A stretch of DNA of 64,000 nucleotides from Rhizopus arrhizus. Taxonomy: Eukaryota; Mucoromycota; Mucoromycetes; Mucorales; Rhizopodaceae. The stretch covers positions 310,001 through 374,000 of the forward strand of contig JAKZZE010000031.1 in NCBI GenBank assembly GCA_024220505.1, written 5' to 3'. Made by a program: the position numbers and the translations under genes. The notes under the pieces are model-generated. The model ran no database searches, was not told the DNA's origin, and saw only the letters and a list, made by a program, of their open reading frames with translations. Of this stretch, positions 22,112 through 34,097 are shown in pieces (position 1 is the stretch's first letter; every line of letters begins with the position of its first letter).

Positions 22112-25100
22112 TTACTGAGGATTATAATAAAGTTGATAACAGTAAGGGGTTTATGTGTCTAGAAGAAGAAATACAACTGAAAATCAAGCCATCTTTGTTA
22201 CATGCAAAACCAATTACTTTGAAGATCAAGTCGTTCTCTTGCCCTTGTACAACCAAGCTCATGAATGATTGTACACAAAAAGATCTTGTTTAAATTAGAT
22301 GACCGAAGAATAATCGTTCTTGTTTACGAAAAAAAAAAAAAGAAAGACTTTTTCTCTCTATTCATCCTTACTGAAACAAAGTGAAAGAAATCTTTTTTCT
22401 TCACTTCCCCTAAAGTAGGATTTAAGGTTTTATACAATAAAAGGATCATAAAAAAATTGAACTCCGGGATTAATGGAAACGATCTTTTAAAAAAGTAGAC
22501 AACTTTATTTTTTACTCTTTGCTTTTTTTTTTTTTTTCACTTGCTTTGGTTCCTAGGCTACCTTTGTTGACATGGTAATTTAATTTAAAAAGGTGGGGGG
22601 GGGAGGGGCAACGGATCCGTCATGATAAAGTGAAGCACACTATTTCGGCCAATAAAAAGTGCTATTTTTACACTCTCATCTTCTTTTCGGCATCTCTCCG
22701 ACTGGTTTTCATTTCAATAACCGAAATAAAGCCTATTTATGACAGAAAAACGTGCTCTGGATTGTTAACAACAATAAAACACATTATGATTTATTTCACG
22801 ATAGGTTACCTTGAGCACACCGGATTATTCGGAAAGCTTACCCCTTCCTTAGTCTCATGTTTTTTTTGAAAAAGTTTATTTTCTTTCTCTACACACACCC
22901 CTTCTGGCCCACAGATGAGAACAATAATTCAAGTTGGTTGTAGGGTTCCGCAGTTGTTGTTTATTTGGGTTCATTTACTGAATTTGAAAACAACTTGATG
23001 CTGCACATGAGGATTATTGTTACAGCGCCCAACTTTAATTTACTCTTCCTTTTTAACTTTCAATCCTCCAAAATTGTACACTGCCGAAAGAAAAACAAGA
23101 CTCACTTTTCATACACAGAACAACCACCTTTTTGAGTAACAAAAAAAAAAAAAAAAAAAAGAGAAAATATGAAAAAGAGAAAAATGGAAGGAATAAGGGG
23201 AAGGGAGAGGTAGGGAGAAAGGGTAAATAAAGATAACTCTGGACCCTATAGGAAGAAGCTTTTGTTATGCTGAATGAATAAATTCCTGCAGAAATCAAAC
23301 CATACACAATAGGATACCAATTGGATATAAAACAATAATTAAAATGTGGGCACACAGGATTTTCCTTCTTCTTGGCTCATCTTATTGAATGGCTGATAAT
23401 GAAACTTGCATGTGGACAAAATTCTCTCCCTTCTTTGCTGAGCTTTATCTCCAACAAAGAAATAAAAAAGAGAACAGTAGCTAATCTGCAGTCAATCTGA
23501 ATCAAATCATAATTAAAAAAGAAATAAAAAGGAATAAGCAGACTTTGGTTGGACACTGCTTACAAAAAAAAAAAAAAAAAGGAATACGCTTCAGTAAGGG
23601 AGAGGATGGTGGCTTAAACTTTTCAAAAAGGACGGTGGCTAACAAAAGATTTTTGTCTTTGAAAAAAAACATCTCATTTATATAAAAGATTCAGTGTAAC
23701 CCTATTAGGATGATTGACTGTTTCAAAAAGAGGGGGGGTCATCACTACTTTTTATCAATTTTCATTAAAGAAAATATGAAATACTCGAGTGAATCGTTTT
23801 ACAAGATGATTTAAACAATTGATCGGATAGAAAAGGAGAAAAGATGGGCGTGTGCTGCCCTGAGTTTTCAAGAAAGTTCTCGAGTTATTATGCATTGAAT
23901 CTGTTTATTCCCTTTCTTCTTTGTTATGCCGATGTTTATATTGTTTGATGATGGCTTTGTTTTATTATGCTAAATAATTGTACATTCATGCTTTAATAAA
24001 GGATCAAGAATCACTCAAGGCTTATTCCTTATTGTTACTGTGTACAGTTTCAGTAGAGACCATCGTATTTTCTTAAAAGAATCTCTCCTTGTTGCATATT
24101 TGTTTGTTATTGTTAAGAAACAAATGAGATGGACTTTATAAAAGTCCTTTTTCTTTTTTTTTTATAGGAGAATTGCATGGCTGTTGAGTCAAACTTTATT
24201 AAACCTTGGTTCTGTAGAAACCTTATTTATAAAAATAAAAAAAAGGTTGAATGCAGAAATAGGGACATACATTCTTTTACTGCACGCAACCTTTATTACA
24301 GGTTTTCTTAATGGTGTCTAGACAGAGGAAAAGTGATAGAATGAGAGGTGTGTATGTATCCCCTGAACATCTATTCAGATCAACAGAGTGCGTACCTCCT
24401 TCAAATAAGTAACCCATCACTTTTTTCTTACAATCAAGGGCAGTGACTATTCACAATAAAACTTTTATTGCACTGCTTACTGATGGCTAATCAATTTTAA
24501 AAGTCATCTATAAACATGCATATCACTGGCTGATAAAGACAAATTACGATTGATCATTTTATTCAATCAAATAAAAATGAATACACAACATTATGAAAGC
24601 AGACATAAAACATTATTCGTCTCTCAAAGCCCTTTTCTGTTTGATTCAAACTATTTTTCCCTTATCCATGAGCAAGGATAAAAGGGTTTGCTAAAAAAAA
24701 AAAAAAAAAAAAAATTGACCCTGTGTCATCTATCAATTTAAGATTCCGCAGAAAAAAAATCCCACAAAAGGCAAATTATTGTACTTTGTCAATAACAATA
24801 GCCAACATGAACAGATTTTTTTGTTTTCTAACCTAGAAAGATGGCTAAATCGATAAGACACTTGGTTTTTATTAAACAACATTCAAAAATGACTTGAGAT
24901 CTTGATGTGCGTTGTTGACTAGATCCATCTCTGCCTAAAAACTATACACTGAATTCGTTTTGTAATCAACAAAAAAAAAAAAAAAAAGTCTTGGCACCCT
25001 CGGCTGATATAAAAATAGCTTCATCTGATTACATCAAAACGATGGCTGACGTTATTTTATATGTAAAAAGGATATGTATTCTCCGCACTTGAATCATGAT

Positions 25101-25530
25101 TCGATTTGATTCGTTTTTCCGGAAAAAGTTTTCTTTTTCCCACAAAATAGCCAAAAATAGACAATTTAAATCCTTTGTAGAGGGCTTGTTCAGGCTTGTC
25201 AGAAAGTAGAAAAAACAAGGCGTGTATTCTTTCCTATTTTTAAAATAAATTGTCTTTATTTGGAAAAATAGTAAACATAGAGGTTCCTATCTGGCGTTTT
25301 ACGTAAAATAAAGTTATATTAGATCCCATTTTGCTCCCCCCTTTTTTTATTTATAAAGAGAAAAAGTATGAGAAAGAATAGAGTCAAAGAGAGCGATGGA
25401 TGACTCCCAAACATGGAAAAACTATCGGTATTTATAGAATCTCAAAGCCATTGTGATGAAAAAATATATAAACTGGATCCCCTTTTTTTTTCTTTTTTTT
25501 TTTTTTCTCTTTTTCATTACAATTGCAAGG

Positions 25531-26790
25531 ATGAGAATTGCTCTTTTTGGTACCGCGTTACTTTCAACAGGACATTTTGTCCTTGCGGCTCCCTCTGCCA
25601 CGACGAACACGGCTACTGCCACCACCTCTTACATGCCTCAATTTTCACCTTCTTTCAATGTCACTGCTGCTACTGACGTCGTCTCTGAGTATAACTATGG
25701 TCCCTACAATACCTCTTCGGCCCTGCCCACCTATCAACTCACTGGCTATCCCGAAACTTGGAAGACTCCTAGCACGACCCACGCAGAGGTTCAGGCCGCG
25801 ATCGCAAAGATCGATTGGTCTTTGGTTCCTGATGCACCCGTTCGAAAGACAAACAAGGATGGTGACTTTGTCCCCGACACCGATGGAGATGATGACCCGT
25901 ACTGTTGGTGGTCAGACACGAATTGTGTCAAGCCCAAGGTCAAGACGTTACCTGAAGATTACTACATCTGTCCTACGACCGGTGATTGGGGTTTATCCTA
26001 TGACGATGGACCCTTCAACCTGTATGATGATGAGAACGCGGCCACTCAAAACAAGTACGCCGAACCGGCTCTTTATAACTTTTTGGTGGAGAACAACAAC
26101 CAGAAGGCCACTCTGTTTGTAAGTAAACATGGCTATCTATTCTTTTATACTCACTCTCCATAGTACATTGGTTCCAACGTCGTCACTTACCCCGCAGCTG
26201 CCAAGCGTGGCTTCAACGACGGTCACTACATCTGTGTCCACACCTGGTCGCATCCTGCCATGACCACCAAGACAAACGATGAAATCGTCGCGGAATTCTA
26301 CTGGACCTTGAAGGCCATCAAGGAGACCACAGGCGTGACTCCCAAATGCTGGAGACCACCTCAAGGAGATGTCGATGATCGTGTTCGGTCCATTGCCTGG
26401 CAGATGGGTATGCACACCGTTCTCTGGGATTGGGACAGTAACGATTGGGACATGCCTGCGCCCGGTGGGGGTGATCTGCCTCCGGCCACTGTGGATGGTT
26501 ACTTTAAAGGATGGATCGCGGATGAAGAGTCTGGTAACCAAACGCACGGTCACATTGTCCTTGAACATGAACTCAATAATGCCACGGTCAACATGACCAT
26601 GTTCTGGTTGCCCAAGGTGCAAAAGGTCTTTAATGTCGTACCTGCATTGGCATGTAATAATGTCACACAACCCTACTGGGAACAGCAGTATGTCTATCCT
26701 CTAGCGACTTTGCCCATCGGTGGATCCAATGCGACCTCAACCACAAATTCTACAAGCGCCGATGCGACCTCGACTACGATCGTTCTTTAA
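25531..26790 (+). CDS. Chitin/polysaccharide deacetylase (CE4), secreted
   Basis: Converts cell-wall chitin to chitosan, abundant in Mucoromycota walls. Met at 25531 starts a signal peptide (MRIALFGTALLSTGHFVLAA). An in-frame ATG 26 codons upstream would add a Phe-rich stretch encoded by a T run and looks like leader. CE4 motifs in order are LSYDDGPF (TFDDGP-type, catalytic base and metal Asp), HTWSHP (the H-S/T-x-x-H metal site), RPPQGD, a DWDSNDW block and IVLEHELNN (Leu-x-His). One intron (26118-26163) splits LF and YIGSNVV. The Ser/Thr-rich C-terminus (NATSTTNSTSADATSTTIVL) fits a glycosylated, possibly GPI-anchored or wall-retained enzyme. All metal ligands I can check are intact. GC is higher than its surroundings, with well-biased codons. 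It converges with the P450 gene, 90 bp apart. Confidence 0.92.
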
Positions 26791-26880
26791 ATTGTTCTAT
26801 TCTGTAGACTGTTTATTGCATAGATATTAATAATAATAAAAGAGAGAATAAAAATGATGAGATTTGTAGGTCTTGGTCCA

Positions 26881-28841
26881 TTAAATCTTTTTTTGAAACT
26901 GAATGGATCCTGAAAGGGAACCAGCATAACCATCAACACCAGGTACTTTGATTTCACTTGCTGCACTGATATCATAATTTATGATCAAAAAGGAAATAAT
27001 GCCTTTTATCTGTTGAATTGCAAACCATCTTCCTGGACAAGATCTCCTAATACATTATTTAAATACCCAAATCCTTGGCTTGCTTTTTTTTTTTTTTTTT
27101 TTATTGACTACCTTCCTAGACCAAATGCAACAAAATCATGACTTGGCTTTGTTGTCAATTTATCATGTCCTACAAATCGAAAGCCTTGAAACTGTTCTGT
27201 ATCCTTCATGTTTTCCTGATTGACCTCATTGGTATGAACATGCCACATGTTGATAAGTACATTTTCTCCTAATTATTTTATCAATTCATCTTTTCAATTG
27301 ACAAAAGTGGGATCGTTTACCTGGACGGACGATAGCTCCAGATCTCAAAACGACGTTTTTGTTTGTAATGTTTCTGTGAGATAGCCCGATACCGGTTGCA
27401 CGCGTACGTAGGCTCTCACGAATGAAACTATCCAATTTCACCATTTTTCTATAAGCAGAGGGGCTATAGGCACTTGAATCATAGCCAGACTTCAGGACCT
27501 CTTGCTGCTCTTCCAAGAGTTCTTTTGTATATTCTGGATGCTTCACTAGACGATACAGGACTTGAGCCACGGCCATGGTTGTAGTATGGACACCGACAAA
27601 GATGAATATAAAGAATGTGGATGTGAGTGATTCCAGGTAGTCATCATCTATCTCAGCGGGGTATTGATCAAGAATAAATTCTAAAATACTAGAGGGTTCC
27701 TTTTTAAAAAAAAATAAGCATCGCACGTCATTTACTTCTTAACTTATTCACCTTTTTATCTAAAGTCTTTTTCCTTTCAATTTCTGATTTCAAGGCGGTC
27801 TTAATCAGCGTCCTATGCTTGTTGATGGACACCGCATTGGGATAGACAAATCTATAAAGGAGGCGTCAGCTTGTCTTTAGCGATCCCGAACCAGCAGTAT
27901 ACTTACTTCATGTAGAGTTTATTCCACCAAGGAAAGATCACACGGAAAAAACCAGGCATCATCTCCTTTCCAATGTCTGTCACTGCATTCTCAAAAGCAT
28001 TCAACAAGTTTGGATCACTGCATAATTCTTTGCCTACAAAGGCACGTGCACTGTATTGAGACACCAGGGATCTTAAAAAGGAGACTGGATCTGTGATAAT
28101 GACTGGACCTGTTTTATGATCAACACAGCTTAGTTTTTTTTTTTTTGAAAATGTCTTTTTTTTACACAATACCTTTTTGAGCATCCAATACAGATTTTGC
28201 TTTCTTGCACAACTAAATTTAAAGAGTTATGTTAATGATTAAAAGAGATAAAAAGTCTATTGTTCTATACCATTTCAAATGATTGAGGAGCATAATAATC
28301 CAAATTAGGTGTCAAATGCTTTATTATGCTTAATTGTATAACGTTTTCTGGCAAGACATCTTCCTTGGTTAATTTACTGGCTGTAGCATTTCCAATGAAC
28401 TGATGTTATGTAAGTAACCGTGTCTATGCTGCCTTTTGGATCATTACCTCTATTTGACCGGCCAGAAAACTCAAATCGGGATGCGTAAAGACTTCTGGAG
28501 CATCATCTGCACCCACTACGGTGACGATCTGACCGTGAAGATGCATACGAAACACGGATCCATATTTTTCCGAACATTTCTTGGTGAATTCAAGCGTATT
28601 TTTATAATAAGCCATTGTAGATCCAACGAAAGGAATCATGTAGGGAACAAGAGGAATTTCATTCTTTGACTGTTGCATAAAGAAAATGAGTGAATTTGTA
28701 ATGTGATGAAATAAGGCTGTTTTTATATACCTTGTTAGAAAATACAAAAGAAGCTGATTTGAACAAAACGATGGCAGCAGTCAAAACACCAACAGATACA
28801 CAAATTTGCTCTACTTTTTTATCTAATACAATGGAATTCAT
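26881..28841 (-). CDS. Cytochrome P450 monooxygenase (membrane-anchored)
   Basis: Start ATG 28839-28841, then an N-terminal hydrophobic anchor (VGVLTAAIVLFKSASFVFS). After splicing: the proline region (IPLVPYMIPFVGSTMAYY), the I-helix (FFIFIFVGVHTTTMAVAQ, variant of A/G-G-x-D/E-T-T), the K-helix ExxR (ESLR), the PxRx region after HNHx-like RNITNKNVVL, and the haem loop FGLGRRSCPGRWFAIQQ with the Cys ligand, formed across an intron holding a long T run (about 27085-27103). The last exon ends GSIQFQKKI, TAA at 26881-26883. At least seven introns. The I-helix His in place of the usual acid (GVHTTT) resembles Mucoromycota P450s. The subfamily (CYP509-like or other) cannot be fixed by eye, nor the substrate. 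Confidence 0.88.
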
Positions 28842-29419
28842 AACAGAAAGGTTATACTTTTGGTTTCAATAGTTAAAAAAAAAAGAAAAAAGAAAAAAAA
28901 GTAAGGGTCAAATTTTATATATCTTTAGCATTTACTATATTTGCTTTAAACTGCCCGAGTCAAATGGTTGCTTAGCCCATATCTTCATCACTTGTGTCGT
29001 ATAAACGTTATTTTTGACATTTCGGTCTATATATTCTGTTTATGGTATTCGACAGTACAAATCAATGTTCTAGCTGGTGAAATGAGTTCATAGTTCGGCC
29101 AATATCTGCTTTTTATAGTATTTGTGTAACAAACTATGTTTTTCTTCTTTTTTGGACTTTTTTACATCAGTCAGCATAGTACTAAAGGACAGTTTTTTAT
29201 GTTGTTACTCTATTTTACATGTATTTTTATTATAAAAACAGTAAACGTCACAGAAAACCGTAGTTTGATGTTGCGCTGGCTATATTTTCAAAAATAATTT
29301 GCCATTTTCCTAGAGTACATGCTACCCAAAAATAATTGCATAAATTCACTCTCAGAGTATAAATTTGAAGCAAGTATAAACTTGAAATGTAAATTTCTGT
29401 TTTAGTGATTTTTGAAATA
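28842..29419. other. Intergenic region with a transposon-end-like motif
   Basis: 578 bp upstream of the P450 gene. A-rich tract at 28875-28900. At 28951-28966 the sequence CTGCCCGAGTCAAATG resembles the inner terminal repeat of the Tc1/mariner element at 16912-16926. Otherwise AT-rich, nothing recognised. Confidence 0.45.
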
Positions 29420-29776
29420 ATGGTTGTCAAGGAAGCTTGGTTAGTGCGCCATGGACTCCGTGAAGAATTCATTAACCCTAATCCACATCTACCCACTCAC
29501 CTTGCTCACAATACATCACTTTCTGAAACTGGTAGATAGCGAGCAAAAGAACTAAGAGACCATTTAAAAAATAAGCATATCGATAGAATCTATTGTTCAC
29601 CCTTTTATCGCGTTTTGGAGACAGTCTATCCCTTGGCCGATGCGTGTGATACTCCACTTTTTATAGATAACAGCATAGCGTAAGTTGTATGGTGTAATGA
29701 ACAATACTAAGACTATGTATAGTGAATGGCACGGTCTTGCTCACGAAAAATATTTACCTCCTGCTTCTGTCATGCA
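29420..29776 (+). pseudogene. Histidine phosphatase (phosphoglycerate mutase-like) pseudogene, 5' part
   Basis: ATG at 29420 opens a frame reading MVVKEAWLVRHGLREEFI (the RHG phosphohistidine signature). It then reaches an in-frame TAG at 29537-29539 just after the conserved SETG. The frame continues beyond with AKELRDHLKNKHIDRIYCSPFYR and LETVYPLADA, so only a point mutation separates the halves. A correct intron (GTAAGTTG...TATAG, about 29678-29721) joins to AEWHGLAHEKYLPPAS. The C-terminal half of the family (second catalytic His) is absent; instead a transposase fragment follows within 70 bp. Similar full-length genes occur in fungi as UBASH3/tau55-like histidine phosphatases. Confidence 0.75.
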
Positions 29777-29843
29777 GGTGGTTATGCTCGACGGCGGAAT
29801 GAACCCCACCAAATGAGGGGCTTTGAATACTGACCTACCAAAA

Positions 29844-30057
29844 GACTTGATTTGAACCCATCGAGCATGTACGGAATGCTCTTGAAAGACAAATTGAGAG
29901 AAAAAGATTTTTCGTCAAAAATCTGGATCAATTGAAGGTGGACTTACAAGAAGAGTAGGCAAGAATGGATGATGAGCTTGTTGAACGGTTAGCTCGAAGC
30001 ATGAAGAGGTAATATGAAGCAGTTTCTAAAGCTAAAGGCGGTGTAACAAAATACTGA
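29844..30057 (+). mobile_element. C-terminal fragment of a Tc1-like transposase (relic)
   Basis: One frame reads NPIEHVRNALERQIERKRFF, then QLKVDLQEE, stop, ARMDDELVERLARSMKR, stop, YEAVSKAKGGVTKY and a final TGA. This matches the end of Tc1-type transposases: DLNPIEHxW with the third catalytic acid, then LxxEW, SMxxR, AKGGxTKY. The two stops replace Trp (TGG to TAG) and another codon. A one-base change breaks DL-NPIEH. No inverted repeats were found around it. It belongs to a different Tc1 branch than the elements at 17 kb and 55 kb. Confidence 0.75.
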
Positions 30058-32095
30058 AAATGATTTTAAATATAAATTATTAAAATAAACATCTGAACCT
30101 TTCTTTTCTCAAAACTTGAAATCCTAAGCTTACGTTTACACATATCAATTGGTCTTGTACTTTCATGGCATATTTTTTAAAAAATTTGTTTCAGTATTTT
30201 GTCCGAAAATTTATTTGGTGTGAATGTACATTAAATAAGTTGAGTTTGATAATAAAATATTGATGTATAGAAAAATCTTGTAGGGGCTCAACGCTCGGTC
30301 ATTTCTAATATATTTGCTACGCTTTCAAACACGATATGTGATCAATCATTTTACCCTTATAACAATGTAATAGAAATGTATTCGTTTGACACACGTCCTT
30401 GTGCTGATGCGCAGATGTATGGGTTTGTTTGAACAAGGAGAATACAAAGACAAAGAAATAACTTTCATTTTATAATTTGCTATTTAAACTAAATTTGCAT
30501 TCTACCAGACGTAATCTCCGCAAGGTCTTGCTAAAACCATTCACAACTGCTATTAATTCCGTATGTCTTTGCCCTGTCTATACTGATGCTTGGCAGTAGG
30601 TGCTGTGCTTTGATCAAGGCAGGCAGTAGTAGCATGTTCTAAAACCCCCAGACTTTTGTTCTTGGGCGAATGTGATGACGGTGACTTATTAATCTAAATT
30701 CTGAACTGCTTCGTGCATTGTGATGTAGGCAAAGATAAGTATAGTACAATCATTTGCTCCATCGCTTTCTTTTGTATGATTGTGTAGCAAAGACAGCTGG
30801 AAAAATATGGCCTTGTAAATATTTGATACCCACTGTAACGTCGAAATTTTCTTAAGTTGAACAGACAATATCTCTGGATATATATAGAATTTGAGTCAAG
30901 AACAACAAGTTGGCATGACACTATACTCTGTGTTTCTTAGGTAAGTTGTTAATGAAATAGTATTATTATTGCACTGATATTCAATATCAAAGCACACCCT
31001 CAACTACTTTCATAGGAATAAAACCTTTTTCTTACTTTTGCTATCATCCCAATCGCCTGTTGATTTAATTTGGAGTTTACTGCCAACTTTACTTTTAATA
31101 TAATGTAAAAAGACATCCTACAATTGTAGCACATGTTAGTTTAGTATGTATCTGAGGCATACCGTATGTCAGTTGGAGTAGTATCCATCTGTACCATGTA
31201 TTTATATAATAAACATAATAAAGCAAACATTTTGAAGTTGCAACCTACTATCTTTATCCAAATACGATATTCATCTATCTGTGGCTATGATGTAACACAT
31301 CCATTCATGTTATGTTGGTGCTTGGAAATCAACCTGACACATTTAGTAGTTTATTGAAGAATTTTATCATGTCTTAATTTATTGCAATATATTCAAAAAT
31401 AAAATTGTACTGCACCCATAGTTATATATGTATAATTGACGCACAGTATACTTGAATAAGCAGGGCAAACCTGTTAAAACTACTGATCAAAAAGCTTGGT
31501 AAATTAGCTTCAAACATTTGACCAAACTAGCCTCAAATTTCCGGGCAATTGACTCTCATACAAGTGCGCAATGTTTTTTTTTTTTTTTTTTTTTTAAAAA
31601 AAAGTGGGCGATGTTTTCAAAAATTCGGTAAATTGAGAGTGGAAGCACAGTAATAGGAAAGCAAAAGTGTTTATAACAAATCACTATGGTCAGTAATACT
31701 GTTTATTTTTAACGAGTACTTGTATATGGATTCGATTGGGCTATTACCGTTGTAAAATAGAGCCGATTGATAATACAAAAACAAAAATTGTACAAGAATC
31801 TGACCATCTGCTATTTGAATATAAGAAAAACGCTGGTTGGGTGTCATAAACATTTTAATCATCTTGTGTTTTTTTTTTTTGGGCAATCTGTTTCTCCTTT
31901 AACTGTCACTCTCTTTTTTACTCTCCGGCTCGAAACTCATACAACACTGCCTCGGAAAAAATAAAGTAACGCATAAATTTTTTTCGCATACACACATTCC
32001 AATTAAGGCAATTTTTATAGCCTTTTTTAAATTTTTCGTTATCTCTCTTTCTCCTCATTTGCGTTTCTCCTTTTTTTTCTTCTTCTTTTTTTTTT
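30058..32095. other. 2 kb intergenic region, no intact gene
   Basis: AT-rich sequence between the transposase relic and the alkaline phosphatase gene. It has no convincing coding potential; the missing second half of the histidine phosphatase gene could not be recognised here. A T22A8 block lies at 31574-31603, flanked by near-identical GTGCGCAATGTTTT and GTGGGCGATGTTTT. Pyrimidine-rich DNA (32040-32095) precedes the PHO8-like start. Confidence 0.45.
31574..31603 (+). repeat. Head-to-head T22A8 homopolymer block
   Basis: 22 T directly followed by 8 A. Both sides carry a 14-base near-repeat (two mismatches), consistent with slippage or a small insertion. Confidence 0.8.
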
Positions 32096-33972
32096 ATGAC
32101 ATCGAAAATAAATTATAGCACAATACCAGTAGATCCCGAAGAATCTTCTCCTCCTGTCAACAATGTAAGTTTTTATAAAAATAAAAGAATAGATGATTCA
32201 TCCGGAAAAATAGAGAAAGAAATTTCATTTGATTGTTGGGTCTATTCTACTTGTCTTTACAGGTTCGGTTATTATTGGATCTCTTGTTCTTTTTGGTAAA
32301 AAGAGCCTTGTGCCAGGTAAACAGATTTTATCCACACTGAATAAATAAAAAAAAAAAAACTGACAGCCAAGAAAGAACAACCTAGAAATGTGATCATGAT
32401 GATCAGTGACGGTTTTGGTCCTGCTTCAGAGACCTATGCTCGACAGTACTCTACATGGCTCAACAAGGGTCCTTACAAGACCTTGTTGCCCTTGGACGAG
32501 ATCCACGTCGGCCACAGTCGTACCCAGAGCAGTTCAAGTTTAATCACCGACAGTGCTGCAGGCGCCACAGCCTTTGCCTGTGCACAAAAATCGTACAATG
32601 GCGCCATCGGTGTCTATCCCGACAAGAAGCCATGCGGTACCGTCCTGGAATCCGCCAAGCTCAAGGGAATGCTGACCGGTCTGGTCGTGACCTCTCGTAT
32701 CACACACGCAACACCCGCTTCGTTCTCGTCTCATGTCGCCTGGCGTGATTGGGAAAACAAGATTGCTGAACAGCAGATTGGACATACGCCACTGGGAAGA
32801 ATGGTCGATTTGATGTTTGGTGGTGGCAGCTGTGAGTTTTTGAGTAACACGACCGAGGGAAGTTGTCGAGCGGATGATCGCGATTTGTTTCATGAGGCAC
32901 AAGAGCAGTTTGGTTGGAGTGTAAGGTATGGATCAAGAGAACATTTAGATGGATTGGATGAGAACCATACACAGTTACCTCTGATGGCTCTCTTTGCTTC
33001 TGATGTAAGTCTTTTTTAATCCGTTGATAAAAAAGAGAAGTGAATGTTGATGTATGTGTATAGCATATGGATTATGAAATGGATAGAAATCCAAAAGAAC
33101 AACCAGCTCTTCATGAAATGGTAGCCAAAGCTTTGGCCATTCTTGATAAAAAATCCAAAGAACAAAACACTGGATTTTTCTTGATGATTGAAGGAAGTCG
33201 TATTGATATGGCAGCTCATACCAATGATCCCGCTGCTCATGTTCATGACATCTTAGAATACCAACACACAGCTCAATTGGTCAAGGACTTTATAGATGAG
33301 CATCCTAATACCGTCATGATTTCCACAAGTGATCATGAAACAGGTGGATTTACTGCGGGTAGACAAGTAGGTGAAGACTATCCTGAATATAAATGGTAAT
33401 AGACACCCGAAAGTTTTTCATTCTCGAATCATCCTAATGTCAATAGGAATCCTGATGTCATTCAACGTGTACAAAATTCCTCAGAGGCTTTGGCTACTGC
33501 TTGGGATCAATTCGTCAAGAAAGAAAAGGACGTGAAGGCTACTGAAGATCACTTGAAGTGGATGATTGAATCTGGATTAGGTATTGAAGATGCCTCAGAG
33601 CAAGAGATTGAAAGAATAAGAGCATGGGAAAAGAGTGGTAAGACAGTGATGGATTTAGCCTATCTCTTTGCAGACATGGTTTCTCGTCGTGCTCTTATTG
33701 GCGTAAGTGTTCATCATTCTGAGGTAAAGAAAGCTAAACTTTATTTCTAGTGGTCTACGCATGGTCATACAGCAGTGGATGTTAATTTATATGCAAAAGG
33801 TGATGGCACTGAAGTGTTGAGAGGAAGTCATGAAAACACAGACATTGGAGACTTTATTGTGGATTATCTTGGTCTGGATCTTGCTTCGGTCACGGAAAAG
33901 CTTGAAGATTTATCCGTGGAAAGTGGTGAGAGATTGATGGAGAGCATGAAAGTGACAAGTTATCATCATTAA
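32096..33972 (+). CDS. PHO8: Alkaline phosphatase, vacuolar Pho8-like
   Basis: A type II membrane phosphomonoesterase of the vacuole. Exon 1 encodes a short cytosolic tail (MTSKINYSTIPVDPEESSPP). Exon 2 gives a hydrophobic segment (GSVIIGSLVLFGKK), the probable signal anchor. The catalytic part has the metal-binding MMISDGFGP, the nucleophile serine in TDSAAGATAFACAQK, MIEGSRIDMAAHTNDP, STSDHETGGFT and, after the last intron, WSTHGHTAVDVNLYAKG carrying the final metal His. About six introns are removed. Stop TAA at 33970-33972, ending MKVTSYHH. All key residues I can recognise are present. The anchor is shorter than in yeast Pho8. It lies 125 bp upstream of the Mn-SOD gene in tandem. Confidence 0.93.
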
Positions 33973-34097
33973 AAAAAAAGCCCTGTTTATTGGTTGATTT
34001 CACTTTGTACATGCTTACTAAACATTGACATCATAAACTTGATATTTTTCTCTTTTAAAAAAGAAAAACTTTTTTGCATTTTCTTTGTTTCTTAAAC

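Larger units (their letters stand above)
21785..25530. other. 3.7 kb intergenic region, no gene recognised
   Basis: Upstream of both the HMG gene (-) and the deacetylase gene (+). It holds a purine tract (21913-21951), a CT tract (22073-22111), a G9 run with an adjacent G4 (22595-22608), a G7 run (about 23731) and several A runs (about 23141-23160, 23563-23580, 24692-24713, 24970-24987). Open frames are short and low-complexity. The long upstream space of two regulated genes may carry distal regulatory sites, but I cannot name any. Confidence 0.5.

Noticed and set aside
25453..25530. Upstream start for the deacetylase
   Set aside because: It would place a T-run-encoded Phe stretch before a perfectly good signal peptide at 25531.
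29844..30057. Repeat-induced point mutation as cause of the stops
   Set aside because: A few transitions in one relic are not enough; RIP is not established in this phylum and both strands would need a context bias test.
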